A stretch of DNA of 64,000 nucleotides from RHLJ01 sp965601955 (GCA_965601955.1 OZ271855.1:620001-684000); one strand, 5' to 3'; counted from the first letter of the stretch, positions 16,402 through 25,378 are shown. Numbers and translations are program-made. Notes: generated from the sequence alone by a model not told the origin.

Positions 16402-18942
16402 TTAGCCTTTGGCAGCAATCAAATCGAGAGCGTCACCAAGTGTAAACTTCTCCGGATCGGTATCTTTAGGTAGCCCGATGTTCTTTTTGCCGTGTTTGAT
16501 GTAAGGACCGTATCGACCATCCATTACTTTAATTGGCAGTTCAGTATCGGGATGTTTGCCAAGATCTTTAAGCTCAGAGCTTTTTCGCGGAGCAGTTTTT
16601 TGATTCAGAAGTTCTATAGCTTCATTCAACTGGATTTCAAGAACATTTCCTGTTTTAGGAATGGATTTGAATTTTCCGTCGTGAACAACAAATGGCCCAA
16701 ACCGGCCTACTCCAGCCTTTACTACTTTACCATCTGATGGATGCTCGCCTAATGTGCGAGGAAGCTGAAGTAATTTAAGAGCTGTCTCAAAATCCATATC
16801 CTCGGGAGTCATTCCTTTTAACAAAGAGACTCGCTTTGGTTTTTTATTCTCTTCGGTAACTTCACCAAGCTGAACATACGGTCCATATCGTCCTGAAAGT
16901 AAAAACACAGGAAGGCCTTCCTCGGGGTGAATGCCCAGGGGTTTATCTTCCTCCTCAGATAGCTTGATAAGCTGTTCCAACTTCTCAACAGTGATATCAC
17001 TTGGATCGAGATCAAGAGGGAGGGAAGTGGATACTTCTTCTCCATCCTTTTCCATTTTTGCATAAGGCCCAAATCGACCTACTGCAACCTGGATACCTTG
17101 TAAACCATCTAGTGGCAAATCAAGAAGCTTGGCTTTTTGAGGGTCAATTTTATCCTCTTGTTTTTCGACTTTAGCTTTTAAGCCATTTTCACCTTTATAG
17201 TAATCGTCGAGGTATTTAACAGGATCCTCTGTCCCGTTTGCTACCCCATCGAGTTTATCTTCCAATTCAGAGGTGAAGTCACTATCCACTAAGTCAGGGA
17301 AATGTTCTTTAAGTAGCGAAGTGACCGCAAAAGCAGTGAAAGTAGGAACCAATGCTTTTCCATCTAGTCGTGCATACCCACGATCTTGAATAGTAGAAAT
17401 AACGGCGGCATAGGTACTTGGCCTTCCAACGCCTCTTTTTTCTAGCTCTTTAACCAGGGTTGCCTCTGTGTATCGTGCAGGAGGCTTGGTTTCATGAGAG
17501 CTAAACTTCAAATCCTGTAAATCAGTCGAGTCATTCTCTTCTAGCTCTGGTAAAAAGTTTTCCTGGTTCTCAAGGGCTGCCTCGGGATCATCGCTACCTT
17601 CAACATAGGCCCGGAAAAATCCAGGGAATAGAATTTTTTTGCCGCTGGCTCTAAAATCTGCTGATGTACCATTGTTTGTTGCAGTAATGGTAACCCCGGT
17701 AAACTCAAGCTCTGCTTCAGCCATTTGAGTAGCAATGGTTCGCTTCCAGATCATATCATACAGTTTAAGCTCACGGTCTTTGAGGCCGGACTTTTCAGGA
17801 ATTATAAATCGTGAACCAGAAGGACGAATCGCTTCATGAGCTTCCTGAGCCGTTTTACCTTTGGAGGTATAATTTCGAACACGCTCGAATAAATACTCTT
17901 CGCCATACTGCTTCAGGATACCTTCACGAGCTGCTTCAATAGCCTGGGAAGACAAACGAGTAGAGTCAGTTCTCATATAAGTGATGAAGCCTTTCTCGTA
18001 AAGCTTCTGCGCCACGCTCATCGTGTCTCTTGCCGACATTCCCAGCTTCCGGTTGGCTTCTTGCTGAAGGGTAGAGGTAATAAATGGGGCAGATGGACTT
18101 CGCTTTTGATTATTAACCTCTACATTAGTAACTGTCCAGGAAGCTGATTTTAAGTCATCAACTAAAGAGCTTGCGTTATCTTCATCTAAAAGAACAACAG
18201 AATCCGGCTTCTTGAGTTTTCCCGTATTCTCGTCAAAGTCTTTACCGCTGGCAATACGAGTTCCATTAAGATGAGTCAAATCAGCTTTAAATTCATCGTT
18301 CTCGCCCTCCTTTTGAAGAACGGCCTGAAGGTCGTAGTAAGTTCCGCTTCTGAATTTCATGCGCTCACGTTCGCGCTCAACCAAAAACTCAACAGCTACT
18401 GATTGCACTCTGCCAGCAGAAAGTCCCGGAGATATCTTTTTCCATAATAGTGGTGATACCGTATAGCCAGCAAGCCGGTCCAGAATCCGTCGTGTTTCCT
18501 GGGCAAATACCAGGTTCATATCAATGTCCCGGGTATTTTCCAGGGCATTTTGAACGGCTTCTTTGGTGATCTCTCTGAAAACCATTCTCTTTACCGGAAC
18601 TTTAGGTTTTAACACCTCCAGCAAATGCCAGGAAATAGCTTCTCCTTCCCGATCCTCATCCGTAGCAAGAATTAGCTCATCTACTCCTTTAAGTTTATCC
18701 TTAAGTCGCTTGACGATTTTTTTCTTATCCGGCGGAGTAACGTAAATGGCGTAATATCGGTCGTCAGGATTAATCCCCAGTGTTGCCCATGACTCCTTCT
18801 TATACTTGGCAGGGATAAGTTTAGCAGAAGCCGGTAAATCTCGTATGTGTCCCATAGAAGAGTCAACCTCATAGCCTTTTGGGAGGTATTTGCTGATCGT
18901 TTTAGTCTTTGTCGGAGACTCTACAATTACGAGACTTTTCAT
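16402..18942 (-). CDS. topA: DNA topoisomerase I (type IA)
   Basis: I start at the second Met (18942), giving the usual MKSLVIVESPTK N-terminus; an ATG two codons upstream is also possible. The 846-residue protein has a Toprim domain (VIVESPTK, TDEDREGEAI), the cleavage domain with the catalytic Tyr at about residue 322 in ITYMRTDS, and RPSTYAAV. The C-terminus carries four topoisomerase C-terminal repeats marked by GRFGPYAK, GRYGPYVQ, GRFGPFVV and GRYGPYIK. It contains no cysteine zinc fingers, so the repeats replace the Zn ribbons of E. coli TopA. It lies directly after the peroxiredoxin gene. Confidence 0.98.
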   Translation of the reverse strand: MKSLVIVESPTKTKTISKYLPKGYEVDSSMGHIRDLPASAKLIPAKYKKESWATLGINPDDRYYAIYVTPPDKKKIVKRLKDKLKGVDELILATDEDREGEAISWHLLEVLKPKVPVKRMVFREITKEAVQNALENTRDIDMNLVFAQETRRILDRLAGYTVSPLLWKKISPGLSAGRVQSVAVEFLVERERERMKFRSGTYYDLQAVLQKEGENDEFKADLTHLNGTRIASGKDFDENTGKLKKPDSVVLLDEDNASSLVDDLKSASWTVTNVEVNNQKRSPSAPFITSTLQQEANRKLGMSARDTMSVAQKLYEKGFITYMRTDSTRLSSQAIEAAREGILKQYGEEYLFERVRNYTSKGKTAQEAHEAIRPSGSRFIIPEKSGLKDRELKLYDMIWKRTIATQMAEAELEFTGVTITATNNGTSADFRASGKKILFPGFFRAYVEGSDDPEAALENQENFLPELEENDSTDLQDLKFSSHETKPPARYTEATLVKELEKRGVGRPSTYAAVISTIQDRGYARLDGKALVPTFTAFAVTSLLKEHFPDLVDSDFTSELEDKLDGVANGTEDPVKYLDDYYKGENGLKAKVEKQEDKIDPQKAKLLDLPLDGLQGIQVAVGRFGPYAKMEKDGEEVSTSLPLDLDPSDITVEKLEQLIKLSEEEDKPLGIHPEEGLPVFLLSGRYGPYVQLGEVTEENKKPKRVSLLKGMTPEDMDFETALKLLQLPRTLGEHPSDGKVVKAGVGRFGPFVVHDGKFKSIPKTGNVLEIQLNEAIELLNQKTAPRKSSELKDLGKHPDTELPIKVMDGRYGPYIKHGKKNIGLPKDTDPEKFTLGDALDLIAAKG

Positions 18943-18956
18943 ATGCAAACAGGGTG

Positions 18957-19430
18957 TTATAAGCCGCTTACTAAGGCTTTCAGCTCTTCGGCATGGGCTT
19001 TTGTATCAATTTTTTCAACGGTTGCCAAAATAGTACCATCTGTATCAATAACAAAGGCTGATCGTGAAGGCCCTTCATAAGTCTTGCCATACATCTTCTT
19101 TTCAATAATGGAATCGGTCGCCGCCGAAAATTTGTAATCGGGGTCGGAAGCCAATGTAAAGTTTATGCTATGCTTTTTTGCATAGTTCATATGACCCCTG
19201 CATCCATCCTTACTGATTGCTAATAGATTGAATCCATGTTCCTCAAACCAATCCGTATGCTCAGCCAGGTCAGTAACCTGGTTATCACAGCTTGGGGTGT
19301 TATTCTTCATATATACCGAAACGATGGTCTTTTTATCGAGTAAGTCACTGAATAGCACTTCTTTTTCCTCGCCGTTCTGAACCACTTTAAAGGAAAAGTT
19401 GGTGTCTAGTTTTTCTCCTGTCTTGATCAT
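18957..19430 (-). CDS. Peroxiredoxin (Bcp/AhpC-TSA type)
   Basis: The 157-residue thioredoxin-fold protein has the peroxidatic cysteine in NNTPSCDNQV, where the family has TPGCTxE. A second cysteine in KDGCRGH could be the resolving residue. An FxLASDPDYKF segment matches the Bcp/PrxQ core. The motif deviates from the canonical TxxC context, so substrate range is uncertain. It lies 18 nt after the OsmC-like gene and 14 nt before topA, forming an oxidative-defence pair. Confidence 0.88.
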   Translation of the reverse strand: MIKTGEKLDTNFSFKVVQNGEEKEVLFSDLLDKKTIVSVYMKNNTPSCDNQVTDLAEHTDWFEEHGFNLLAISKDGCRGHMNYAKKHSINFTLASDPDYKFSAATDSIIEKKMYGKTYEGPSRSAFVIDTDGTILATVEKIDTKAHAEELKALVSGL

Positions 19431-19448
19431 AGTCGTTGTTTAATTGGG

Positions 19449-19919
19449 TTAGTCCGCAACTCTTGATTGTGCCTGGTGCAGTATTGGAAAGTTGCAGGAG
19501 TTTGCAATGAAGCATTTCTTATTTGCCTCGTGATGGATGGAATCTAGTTTGGCTCTCATTCGTTCCTCTAAAACAGTGACTAAGGGATGAAGTGTTACGC
19601 TGGTAAATTTTCCACGTCCATCTTTCTCCTCAGTCATAATTCCGGATGCTTCATCTTTGTATCCGGTTACGATAATTCCCTCTACAGAGCAAAGATGTAA
19701 GAACCAAAGCATATGGCACGAAGAGAGTGAAGCCAGAAATAGCTCTTCGGGATTATACTTTGAACGGTCTCCCCGAAAAGAGGGATCGGAAGAGCTATCA
19801 ATAATTGGTTTTCCCTCAACCTGAATGGTATGAGAGCGCTCGTAATGGCGATAAGATGAGGTGCCGCTACCTGTGTTTCCTGTCCAGGTAATTGTGGCTT
19901 GATAGTTATGCGATTTCAT
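19449..19919 (-). CDS. OsmC-family peroxide reductase
   Basis: The 156-residue protein is an OsmC/Ohr-like alpha-beta protein with the two expected redox cysteines: one in LSSCHMLW and one in EANKKCFIANSC, which also has a further Cys. The segment KYNPEELFLASLSSCHM is typical of the OsmC subfamily. It likely reduces organic hydroperoxides. It is first in the putative OsmC-peroxiredoxin-topA operon, and only 38 nt separate it from the divergent small gene at 19958. Confidence 0.92.
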   Translation of the reverse strand: MKSHNYQATITWTGNTGSGTSSYRHYERSHTIQVEGKPIIDSSSDPSFRGDRSKYNPEELFLASLSSCHMLWFLHLCSVEGIIVTGYKDEASGIMTEEKDGRGKFTSVTLHPLVTVLEERMRAKLDSIHHEANKKCFIANSCNFPILHQAQSRVAD

Positions 19920-19957
19920 ATTTATTTAATAGGTGTGGTAACTAGCTATCTAAAAAG

Positions 19958-20179
19958 ATGAAAGATTATTCCCAGTACAATTATATGGAACTCTACGATA
20001 TGTTAAGTCATATCGATCCATATAAATATCCGGATCGTATTGCTGAAGTTGAAAAGGAAATCGCATTAAGGAAACAACAGGGTGAAATTCCTACCCGGTT
20101 AGTGCCGGAAACCGACTGGAGTTCCTGGAAGTTTTGGAAGTGGAGAAGAAAAAAGAAAGTTAAGCAAGTTGCGGGTTAA
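19958..20179 (+). CDS. Small hypothetical protein
   Basis: A 73-residue protein with an acidic/aromatic N-terminal half (YSQYNYMELYDMLSHIDPYKYP), a helix rich in Glu and Lys, and a strongly basic aromatic C-terminus (WSSWKFWKWRRKKK). The WKFWKWRRKKK tail suggests membrane or nucleic-acid association. I know no family for it. It is the last core gene before the AT-rich island. Confidence 0.6.
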   Translation: MKDYSQYNYMELYDMLSHIDPYKYPDRIAEVEKEIALRKQQGEIPTRLVPETDWSSWKFWKWRRKKKVKQVAG

Positions 20180-20240
20180 TCTTGCAAACTTTAGTAAATT
20201 TCCACTCTATCATTTTACTATTTAATTCAAGAAAGACTAA

Positions 20241-21437
20241 ATGAATAAAGAAAAACCGTCATTTATAAGCCTTTTTTCTGGTTGTGGTGGCTTTGATATT
20301 GGTTTTATAGAGAATGGCTTTGAGTGTTTAGCAGCTTATGATAATGATGAGAACGTTATAAATGTGTATAAAGAAAACATTGGTCCTCATATACTTAACC
20401 ATGATTTAACTGATCCAAAATTGCCAACACAATTTAATGATTTAGATGTAGTAATAAGTGGGTCTCCATGCCAAGGTTTTTCAACTGTGGGCTTGAGGAA
20501 ATATGAAGATCCAAGAAATTCTCTATTACTAATAGGAGGGGAAATAGCTGTAAACCAAAAGGCAAAAGTTTTTGTTGCAGAAAATGTAATGGGGTCGTTA
20601 AGTGGAAAACATAAAAAATATTGGGATAAACTGATTAAGTACTTAGAAAAAAACGGTTACCATACTAAAATTACAATTTGTAGAGCTCAGGAAATTGGTT
20701 TAGCACAGACTAGAAAGCGAGTTATTCTCTATGCTTGGATAGGGGAGAAAGAAAAGGAGAACCAAATAAAGTATTCCCAAGGAAAACATAGATCTTTAGG
20801 GGATGCCATAAACAATATTAACGGGGCGCCAAATAAAGAATTTGTTGAATTGAAATTTGGAAGCGAGGATTATTTGATCTCTCAAAGAATCCAACCAGGG
20901 CAGAAATTGTGTGATGTAAGGGGTGGAAATCGAGCAGTACATAGTTGGGAAATACCCGAGGTATTCGGAGACTGTAATGAAGAAGAAAAGGAAGTATTAC
21001 TCAAGATACTCAAGTATCGAAGGAGAATAAGGAAAAGAAGTGTTGGAGATGCGGACCCTCTTCACTTTGACAGTTTAGCAAATCTTCTTCCAGATGTTGA
21101 TTTGGCAAACGTTTTAACTCGATTAATAAAGAAAAGTTATTTGATAGAGAAAAACGAACACGAGTATGATTTGAAAAGGTCATTCAATGGCAAATATCGG
21201 CGATTATCATTAGACTCACCGTCCCTAACGATTGATACAAACTTTGGTAATCCGAAATATTTTTTACACCCTGTCGAAAATAGAGGGTTCTCTGTTCGAG
21301 AAGCGGCAAGAATACAAGGATTTTCAGATGAATATGTTTTTTCAGGAAAATTGGAACAAAAATTTAGAATGATTGGAAATGCAGTCCCTCCCCCAATGGC
21401 AGGAGAGATAGCACGAAATGTAATTCGTCTTCTTTGA
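20241..21437 (+). CDS. DNA (cytosine-5-)methyltransferase
   Basis: The 398-residue C5-methyltransferase has motif I LFSGCGGFDIGF (residues 11-22), motif IV GSPCQGFS with catalytic Cys77, motif VI AENV, motif VIII QTRKRVI, and the C-terminal motifs RRLSLDSPSLTID and GNAVPPPMAGEIA. The target-recognition region lies around residues 190-310. It methylates cytosine C5 in an unknown sequence. It begins the AT-rich operon, 1 nt ahead of the next gene. No restriction endonuclease of a familiar kind is adjacent, so it is not a simple type II pair. Confidence 0.95.
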   Translation: MNKEKPSFISLFSGCGGFDIGFIENGFECLAAYDNDENVINVYKENIGPHILNHDLTDPKLPTQFNDLDVVISGSPCQGFSTVGLRKYEDPRNSLLLIGGEIAVNQKAKVFVAENVMGSLSGKHKKYWDKLIKYLEKNGYHTKITICRAQEIGLAQTRKRVILYAWIGEKEKENQIKYSQGKHRSLGDAINNINGAPNKEFVELKFGSEDYLISQRIQPGQKLCDVRGGNRAVHSWEIPEVFGDCNEEEKEVLLKILKYRRRIRKRSVGDADPLHFDSLANLLPDVDLANVLTRLIKKSYLIEKNEHEYDLKRSFNGKYRRLSLDSPSLTIDTNFGNPKYFLHPVENRGFSVREAARIQGFSDEYVFSGKLEQKFRMIGNAVPPPMAGEIARNVIRLL

Positions 21438-21438
21438 A

Positions 21439-22383
21439 ATGAAAGATTTTGTTCAAAAAAAAATTAATCAATGGCATACTGAAGGAGATATAGAAGTACT
21501 ATCAATTGGAGATCAAATTGATTACCTGAATAAAATGCTTTTCTCAGACTATGAACCTTCGATTGGGCCAAAACCGGACTTTAATTCAAGATTAAAATTC
21601 TGGTTAAAGAATGTTTCACTTGACCATGAGCAAAAGCTATTATTCAAGCTCGTCCCTAAACTATTCTATGTTGGAAAAAATGAATTTGATGTTCTTTATA
21701 GGGTCGCCTACTCAACAAATACTATTAAATGGCTCATCGATATTGAAAATTTATCTCTAGATCAAAAAATAGAAGCAAATCTTAATCTATCATTAAAAAA
21801 AACGTGGTTTTGCCCTATTACTGATAGTATGCGAATAAATCAGTTTTATCATCTCAATGAAATTGCTGGCGCTGATAAAAGGCCGGAATGGAGGTCTTTG
21901 GAGGCTTTTGGTTCAAAAGAACGAATACAGGATTATTTGACGAAAAACAATTTTACAAAAATAGTGCTCCTTGAAGATTTTGTTGGTTCTGGAAATCAAA
22001 TAAAAAAAACAATTGAGTTTGCAGCTAGTTCATTTGCTGAGTACGACTTCTTAATTGTTCCCATTCTTATGTGCCCGAAAGCGTGGGAGTTACTTAGTGA
22101 GCTTCAGGTTAAGTACAAAAATATAACTATTAATCCAGTACTTGAATTACATGATGATTTGTTTATTGAAAATGGAAAAAAGGATAATTTCAATAAATCC
22201 ATAAAAAGTTTTTCGAAGAAGTACCACAAAGAAATGAAGAAAAAAGGTTTTAAGTGGTCCTATCTAGGGTTTAGAAATCTAGGTGGTTTAATAGTCTTAC
22301 ATACTAATACTCCAAATAATAGCTTACCTATAATTTGGTCTAATTTTAATTGGTCTCCTCTTTTTAACCGTCACGTAAGATGA
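21439..22383 (+). CDS. Phosphoribosyltransferase-like protein of accessory operon
   Basis: The 314-residue protein has an all-helical N-terminal half. In the second half, IVLLEDFVGSGNQI carries E179-D180 and G183-S184-G185. This matches the PRPP-binding loop (hhhh-[DE]-D-x(2)-x-[ST]-G) of type I phosphoribosyltransferases. The flanking strands (FLIVPILMCP and others) fit a Rossmann-like PRTase fold. I recall comparative-genomic families of conflict-associated PRTases beside ORC-like ATPases, and this looks like one (recalled, not searched). It could modify a nucleotide, protein or nucleic acid. An A9 tract lies at 21455-21463, near the start. It overlaps the ATPase gene by 4 nt. Confidence 0.6.
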   Translation: MKDFVQKKINQWHTEGDIEVLSIGDQIDYLNKMLFSDYEPSIGPKPDFNSRLKFWLKNVSLDHEQKLLFKLVPKLFYVGKNEFDVLYRVAYSTNTIKWLIDIENLSLDQKIEANLNLSLKKTWFCPITDSMRINQFYHLNEIAGADKRPEWRSLEAFGSKERIQDYLTKNNFTKIVLLEDFVGSGNQIKKTIEFAASSFAEYDFLIVPILMCPKAWELLSELQVKYKNITINPVLELHDDLFIENGKKDNFNKSIKSFSKKYHKEMKKKGFKWSYLGFRNLGGLIVLHTNTPNNSLPIIWSNFNWSPLFNRHVR

Positions 22384-24380
22384 ATGATCGAGTCAATCCT
22401 TTTAATGAAGTCTATGTTACTGAATCAATTGGTGCAAATAAGTTTGTAGATCTATTTAGTCCTTTATTGGTCGAAAGCGCGTTGGCCCTTTATCAGCCGG
22501 GCCATGTCATCTTGAAAGGTCTACTTGGTACGGGTAAGAGTATGCTATTAAGCTTGCTCAAACCAGATGTAAGACTATCGTATTATCAGGAAAAAAAAGA
22601 GTTTCCAATCCCAAGACCTTATGATAGGTTTATTGGATCAGGGATTAACTTAAGAAGAAGTGGAATTCATGATTTTGCACAGCGGCCGATTAATGTGGAT
22701 GGATTTGAACCTGAAGAGTTATCTCCAATATTCTTTGGGGATTTTCTTAATTATTGGATAGTAATAGATATTTTTAAATCTATTCGCTGCCTTGCTTCGG
22801 AATCTAAGCTATCAGAAGAAATAGGAATAAACAAAGAAGGTATAAGATTACTCGCAAAAAGCTTATCCAAAAATGATTGTTGGTATGGATATCTTGAGGG
22901 AATAGAAGATTTAGAGTTACTTGAAAAAAGATTAAAAGAAAGAATTACTAAGTACAGATCATATCTAAACTTTAATTCAAAAGAACTAGATTCAGAAATT
23001 AAGGAAACAAAGAGTACTATTGGAGTTCCGATAATTAAAACGGTAGAAGCGCTAAAGAAATTTGGTATTGTAGATAGTGATACTGAGTTTTATGTACGGC
23101 TTGACCAGTATGAAGATCTTGAAAGACTTAACAATGGTACAGAAATAGGGACACGGTACCAAGAGATAGTACATAAACTATTAGGAATGAGGGATTTTAG
23201 TGTCTCATATAAGATCGGGACAAGAGATTTCGCTTGGACTAAGGAAAGGAAGATTATATATGGAAGTAATACTGCACTTGAGAGAAAAAGAGACTTTAAT
23301 GAAGTTTCAATAGAAGAGATTTTTAAAAGAAGTGAGAATCGAAGAACACTTTTTCCACAATTTTCGGAGGATATTTTTAAGAGAAGGCTCAAGTTTTCTG
23401 GCTATGAGGACCCAAAAAAAGAAGTGCATAACTATATAAAGTATACTTTTGGGAGAAGCCTTTCGCCAAGTGATCGAATCTCAAGATTTTATGTTCGAAG
23501 TGAAACATCTAAGAAAAAAATTATTCATTTTGAAGAGAATTGGCCTATTGAATGGAAAGACTTTTTATCTGATCTAGCAAAAGAGAGCCTTCTTTCTTAT
23601 AAACTTGCAGAGGCTTGGGCAAGGCAAAAAGGAAAAGAAAATATAATTACGAATATACCAGAAAAGCCGTATCCGTGGGAAACAAAAAAGTGGTGGAAAA
23701 AGGAAAGAATTGAACAGGCATTAACCCAAATTGCATCCAGAAATGGTCAAAAATTACATTGGTCTGGTTATGAAGATATTCAAGATCTAAGCGGGGGAAG
23801 TATCTTAGCTTTTATTTTTATTTCAAAGTATATCTGGGATGCTTGGTTGAAAGATAATAGATTCGATATAGGAACCGATAATGTTCCAATTATTAGTAGA
23901 GAAATCCAATCTTTAGGAATAGAAAGAGCAAGCTATTACTGGTTTGAAGATATAAATTTCGAAAGTGGTGGAGGACGTAGAAAAAAGTTTATTCGCTACA
24001 TTGGTAATTATTTCTATAATAAATTGTCAAGTGATTTGGCAATGTCGTATCCAGGCCACAATGGATTTTCTTTAAAAAAAGAGGATTTAGAATCGGATAC
24101 GATTATAAATAAATTTTTAAGAGAATCTTCTGATTATGGAGATTTAGACCACGGAGAACATACAAGTCGTTCAAAAAAAGAAGGCAAAAGGGTTAAATGG
24201 CATCTCTCTAAAATTTTATCTCCATATTTTAAAATCCCAAGTGCTCATACTAAAGAACCACTTTATGTTGACAATCAAACAGTAAGAGATTGGTTAGTAA
24301 AAAGCGAAGCATTTACTGATAAAGAACTTTCAAGTAAGTCGCCTAAAGAAGCTAATGGTCAAATTCGATTTAATTTATAG
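22380..24380 (+). CDS. ORC/CDC6-like AAA+ ATPase
   Basis: The 666-residue protein has an early P-loop, GLLGTGKS (residues 47-54, Lys53). A Walker B-like strand, FYVRLDQYEDL, contains D242. Between them is a long insert; afterwards come basic, Trp-rich regions such as KKWWKKERIEQALTQIA. The early N-terminal P-loop (VILKGLLGTGKSMLLSLL) and the overall shape resemble ORC/CDC6-type AAA proteins of conflict operons. I infer it senses or remodels DNA and gates a partner effector. It overlaps the PRTase gene (ATGA) and is followed 14 nt later by the fourth gene. Confidence 0.6.
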   Translation: MNDRVNPFNEVYVTESIGANKFVDLFSPLLVESALALYQPGHVILKGLLGTGKSMLLSLLKPDVRLSYYQEKKEFPIPRPYDRFIGSGINLRRSGIHDFAQRPINVDGFEPEELSPIFFGDFLNYWIVIDIFKSIRCLASESKLSEEIGINKEGIRLLAKSLSKNDCWYGYLEGIEDLELLEKRLKERITKYRSYLNFNSKELDSEIKETKSTIGVPIIKTVEALKKFGIVDSDTEFYVRLDQYEDLERLNNGTEIGTRYQEIVHKLLGMRDFSVSYKIGTRDFAWTKERKIIYGSNTALERKRDFNEVSIEEIFKRSENRRTLFPQFSEDIFKRRLKFSGYEDPKKEVHNYIKYTFGRSLSPSDRISRFYVRSETSKKKIIHFEENWPIEWKDFLSDLAKESLLSYKLAEAWARQKGKENIITNIPEKPYPWETKKWWKKERIEQALTQIASRNGQKLHWSGYEDIQDLSGGSILAFIFISKYIWDAWLKDNRFDIGTDNVPIISREIQSLGIERASYYWFEDINFESGGGRRKKFIRYIGNYFYNKLSSDLAMSYPGHNGFSLKKEDLESDTIINKFLRESSDYGDLDHGEHTSRSKKEGKRVKWHLSKILSPYFKIPSAHTKEPLYVDNQTVRDWLVKSEAFTDKELSSKSPKEANGQIRFNL

Positions 24381-24394
24381 ACAGTAGTTGGAAT

Positions 24395-25378
24395 ATGCTA
24401 AAATATAGACCTTGGGGTGAGCTAGAGTGGGTTATTGGTAAATTGAGTCAAAAAAAATGGGACTTATTAGGATGTATCTCTTTCGAGGATAGAGCTATTA
24501 GTACTCTTGATGTTTTACAGGATGCAAGCTTGTTAAGAAGAAACCATTTCCTCAAGATTATAGACCCAGAATCAGAGTATAAAGACGATTTAGACAAAAG
24601 AATGGAGAGTGTTGAAAAAGAATACAATTCACTAATTAGAAAGGTGAATAGAAATCTCTCAACTTTAGATCTATTATGTTTTAACAACGAAATTGTACAA
24701 TTTTTCAATCAATTTATTGAAGAGAGTAAAGGAAATATCATACTAGATGTGTCGTGTTTTCCCAAAAGATTCTTTTTTCCATTCATTAAATTGGCTTTAT
24801 CCAGTTCACTTGTAAAGAATTTTATAATTACGTACTCAACTCCTAAATCATATACAAAAAAAGAGCTTTCTGAAGATCCTGAACCTTGGGATCATATACC
24901 CTTATTTGGTCCCACTAAGTTTCCTGAGCCTACTCCAAAACACGCAATAGTAGGGGTGGGTTTTTTACCATTTGGCCTTTCAAAATTGCTTAAGGATAAA
25001 TATAGTAGCATACCTGTCAGTTTTTTTTTCCCGTTTCCTCCTGGCGCTCCATATTTCCAAAGAAGCTGGGAATTCTTACGAAATATTGAAAGTAGCTATC
25101 GGATTAAACAGGAAGATTTAATAAGGAGAATCAATTCACTTGATATATCTGATGTTTTCAATCATATAAAGTCAATTACTAATGAAGGAATTGAGCCAGC
25201 TATATTTGCTCCATATGGCCCCAAGCCAATGTCAGTTGCTATTGCTCTTTACGCATCTATCTTTGATTGCCCGGCTTATTATACACAACCAAAAAAGTAC
25301 AATCCATTCTACAGTTCGGGAAGAAGTAATGTTTATTCTTATATAGTAAAGCAGAATAACAAGATCCTTTTTTCATAA
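24395..25378 (+). CDS. Unrecognised two-lobed protein of accessory operon
   Basis: The 327-residue protein has no motif I can name. It seems to have two Rossmann-like lobes. The first has NIILDVSCFPKRFFFPFIKLAL followed by a strand FIITYSTP. The second has a strand-plus-loop EPAIFAPYGPKPMSVAIALYA and ends in YTQPKKYNPFYSSG. A Pro/Phe-rich VSFFFPFPPGAPYF segment links them. The D-V-S-x-F-P-K and APYGPKP motifs look like ligand-binding loops. The layout recalls CARF/SAVED-type ligand sensors, but the match is weak. A T9 tract lies at 25021-25029. It could be the sensor or the effector of the operon. Confidence 0.55.
   Translation: MLKYRPWGELEWVIGKLSQKKWDLLGCISFEDRAISTLDVLQDASLLRRNHFLKIIDPESEYKDDLDKRMESVEKEYNSLIRKVNRNLSTLDLLCFNNEIVQFFNQFIEESKGNIILDVSCFPKRFFFPFIKLALSSSLVKNFIITYSTPKSYTKKELSEDPEPWDHIPLFGPTKFPEPTPKHAIVGVGFLPFGLSKLLKDKYSSIPVSFFFPFPPGAPYFQRSWEFLRNIESSYRIKQEDLIRRINSLDISDVFNHIKSITNEGIEPAIFAPYGPKPMSVAIALYASIFDCPAYYTQPKKYNPFYSSGRSNVYSYIVKQNNKILFS

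Larger units (their letters stand above)
20241..25378 (+). other. AT-rich four-gene accessory island (candidate conflict system)
   Basis: Four plus-strand genes are packed with gaps of 1, -4 and 14 nt: a 5-methylcytosine methyltransferase, a phosphoribosyltransferase-like protein, an ORC/CDC6-like AAA ATPase, and an unrecognised two-lobed protein. Hand counts of three 60-base lines inside give about 35-38% GC against about 47% in a topA line, and lysine AAA codons dominate. The flanks are ordinary core genes. I see no integrase, transposase, tRNA or direct repeats at the ends. The set resembles a defence operon in which methylation marks self DNA. Confidence 0.65.

Noticed and set aside
20241..21437. 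Simple type II restriction-modification pair
   Set aside because: No PD-(D/E)XK, HNH or other nuclease signature is visible in the three genes following the methyltransferase.
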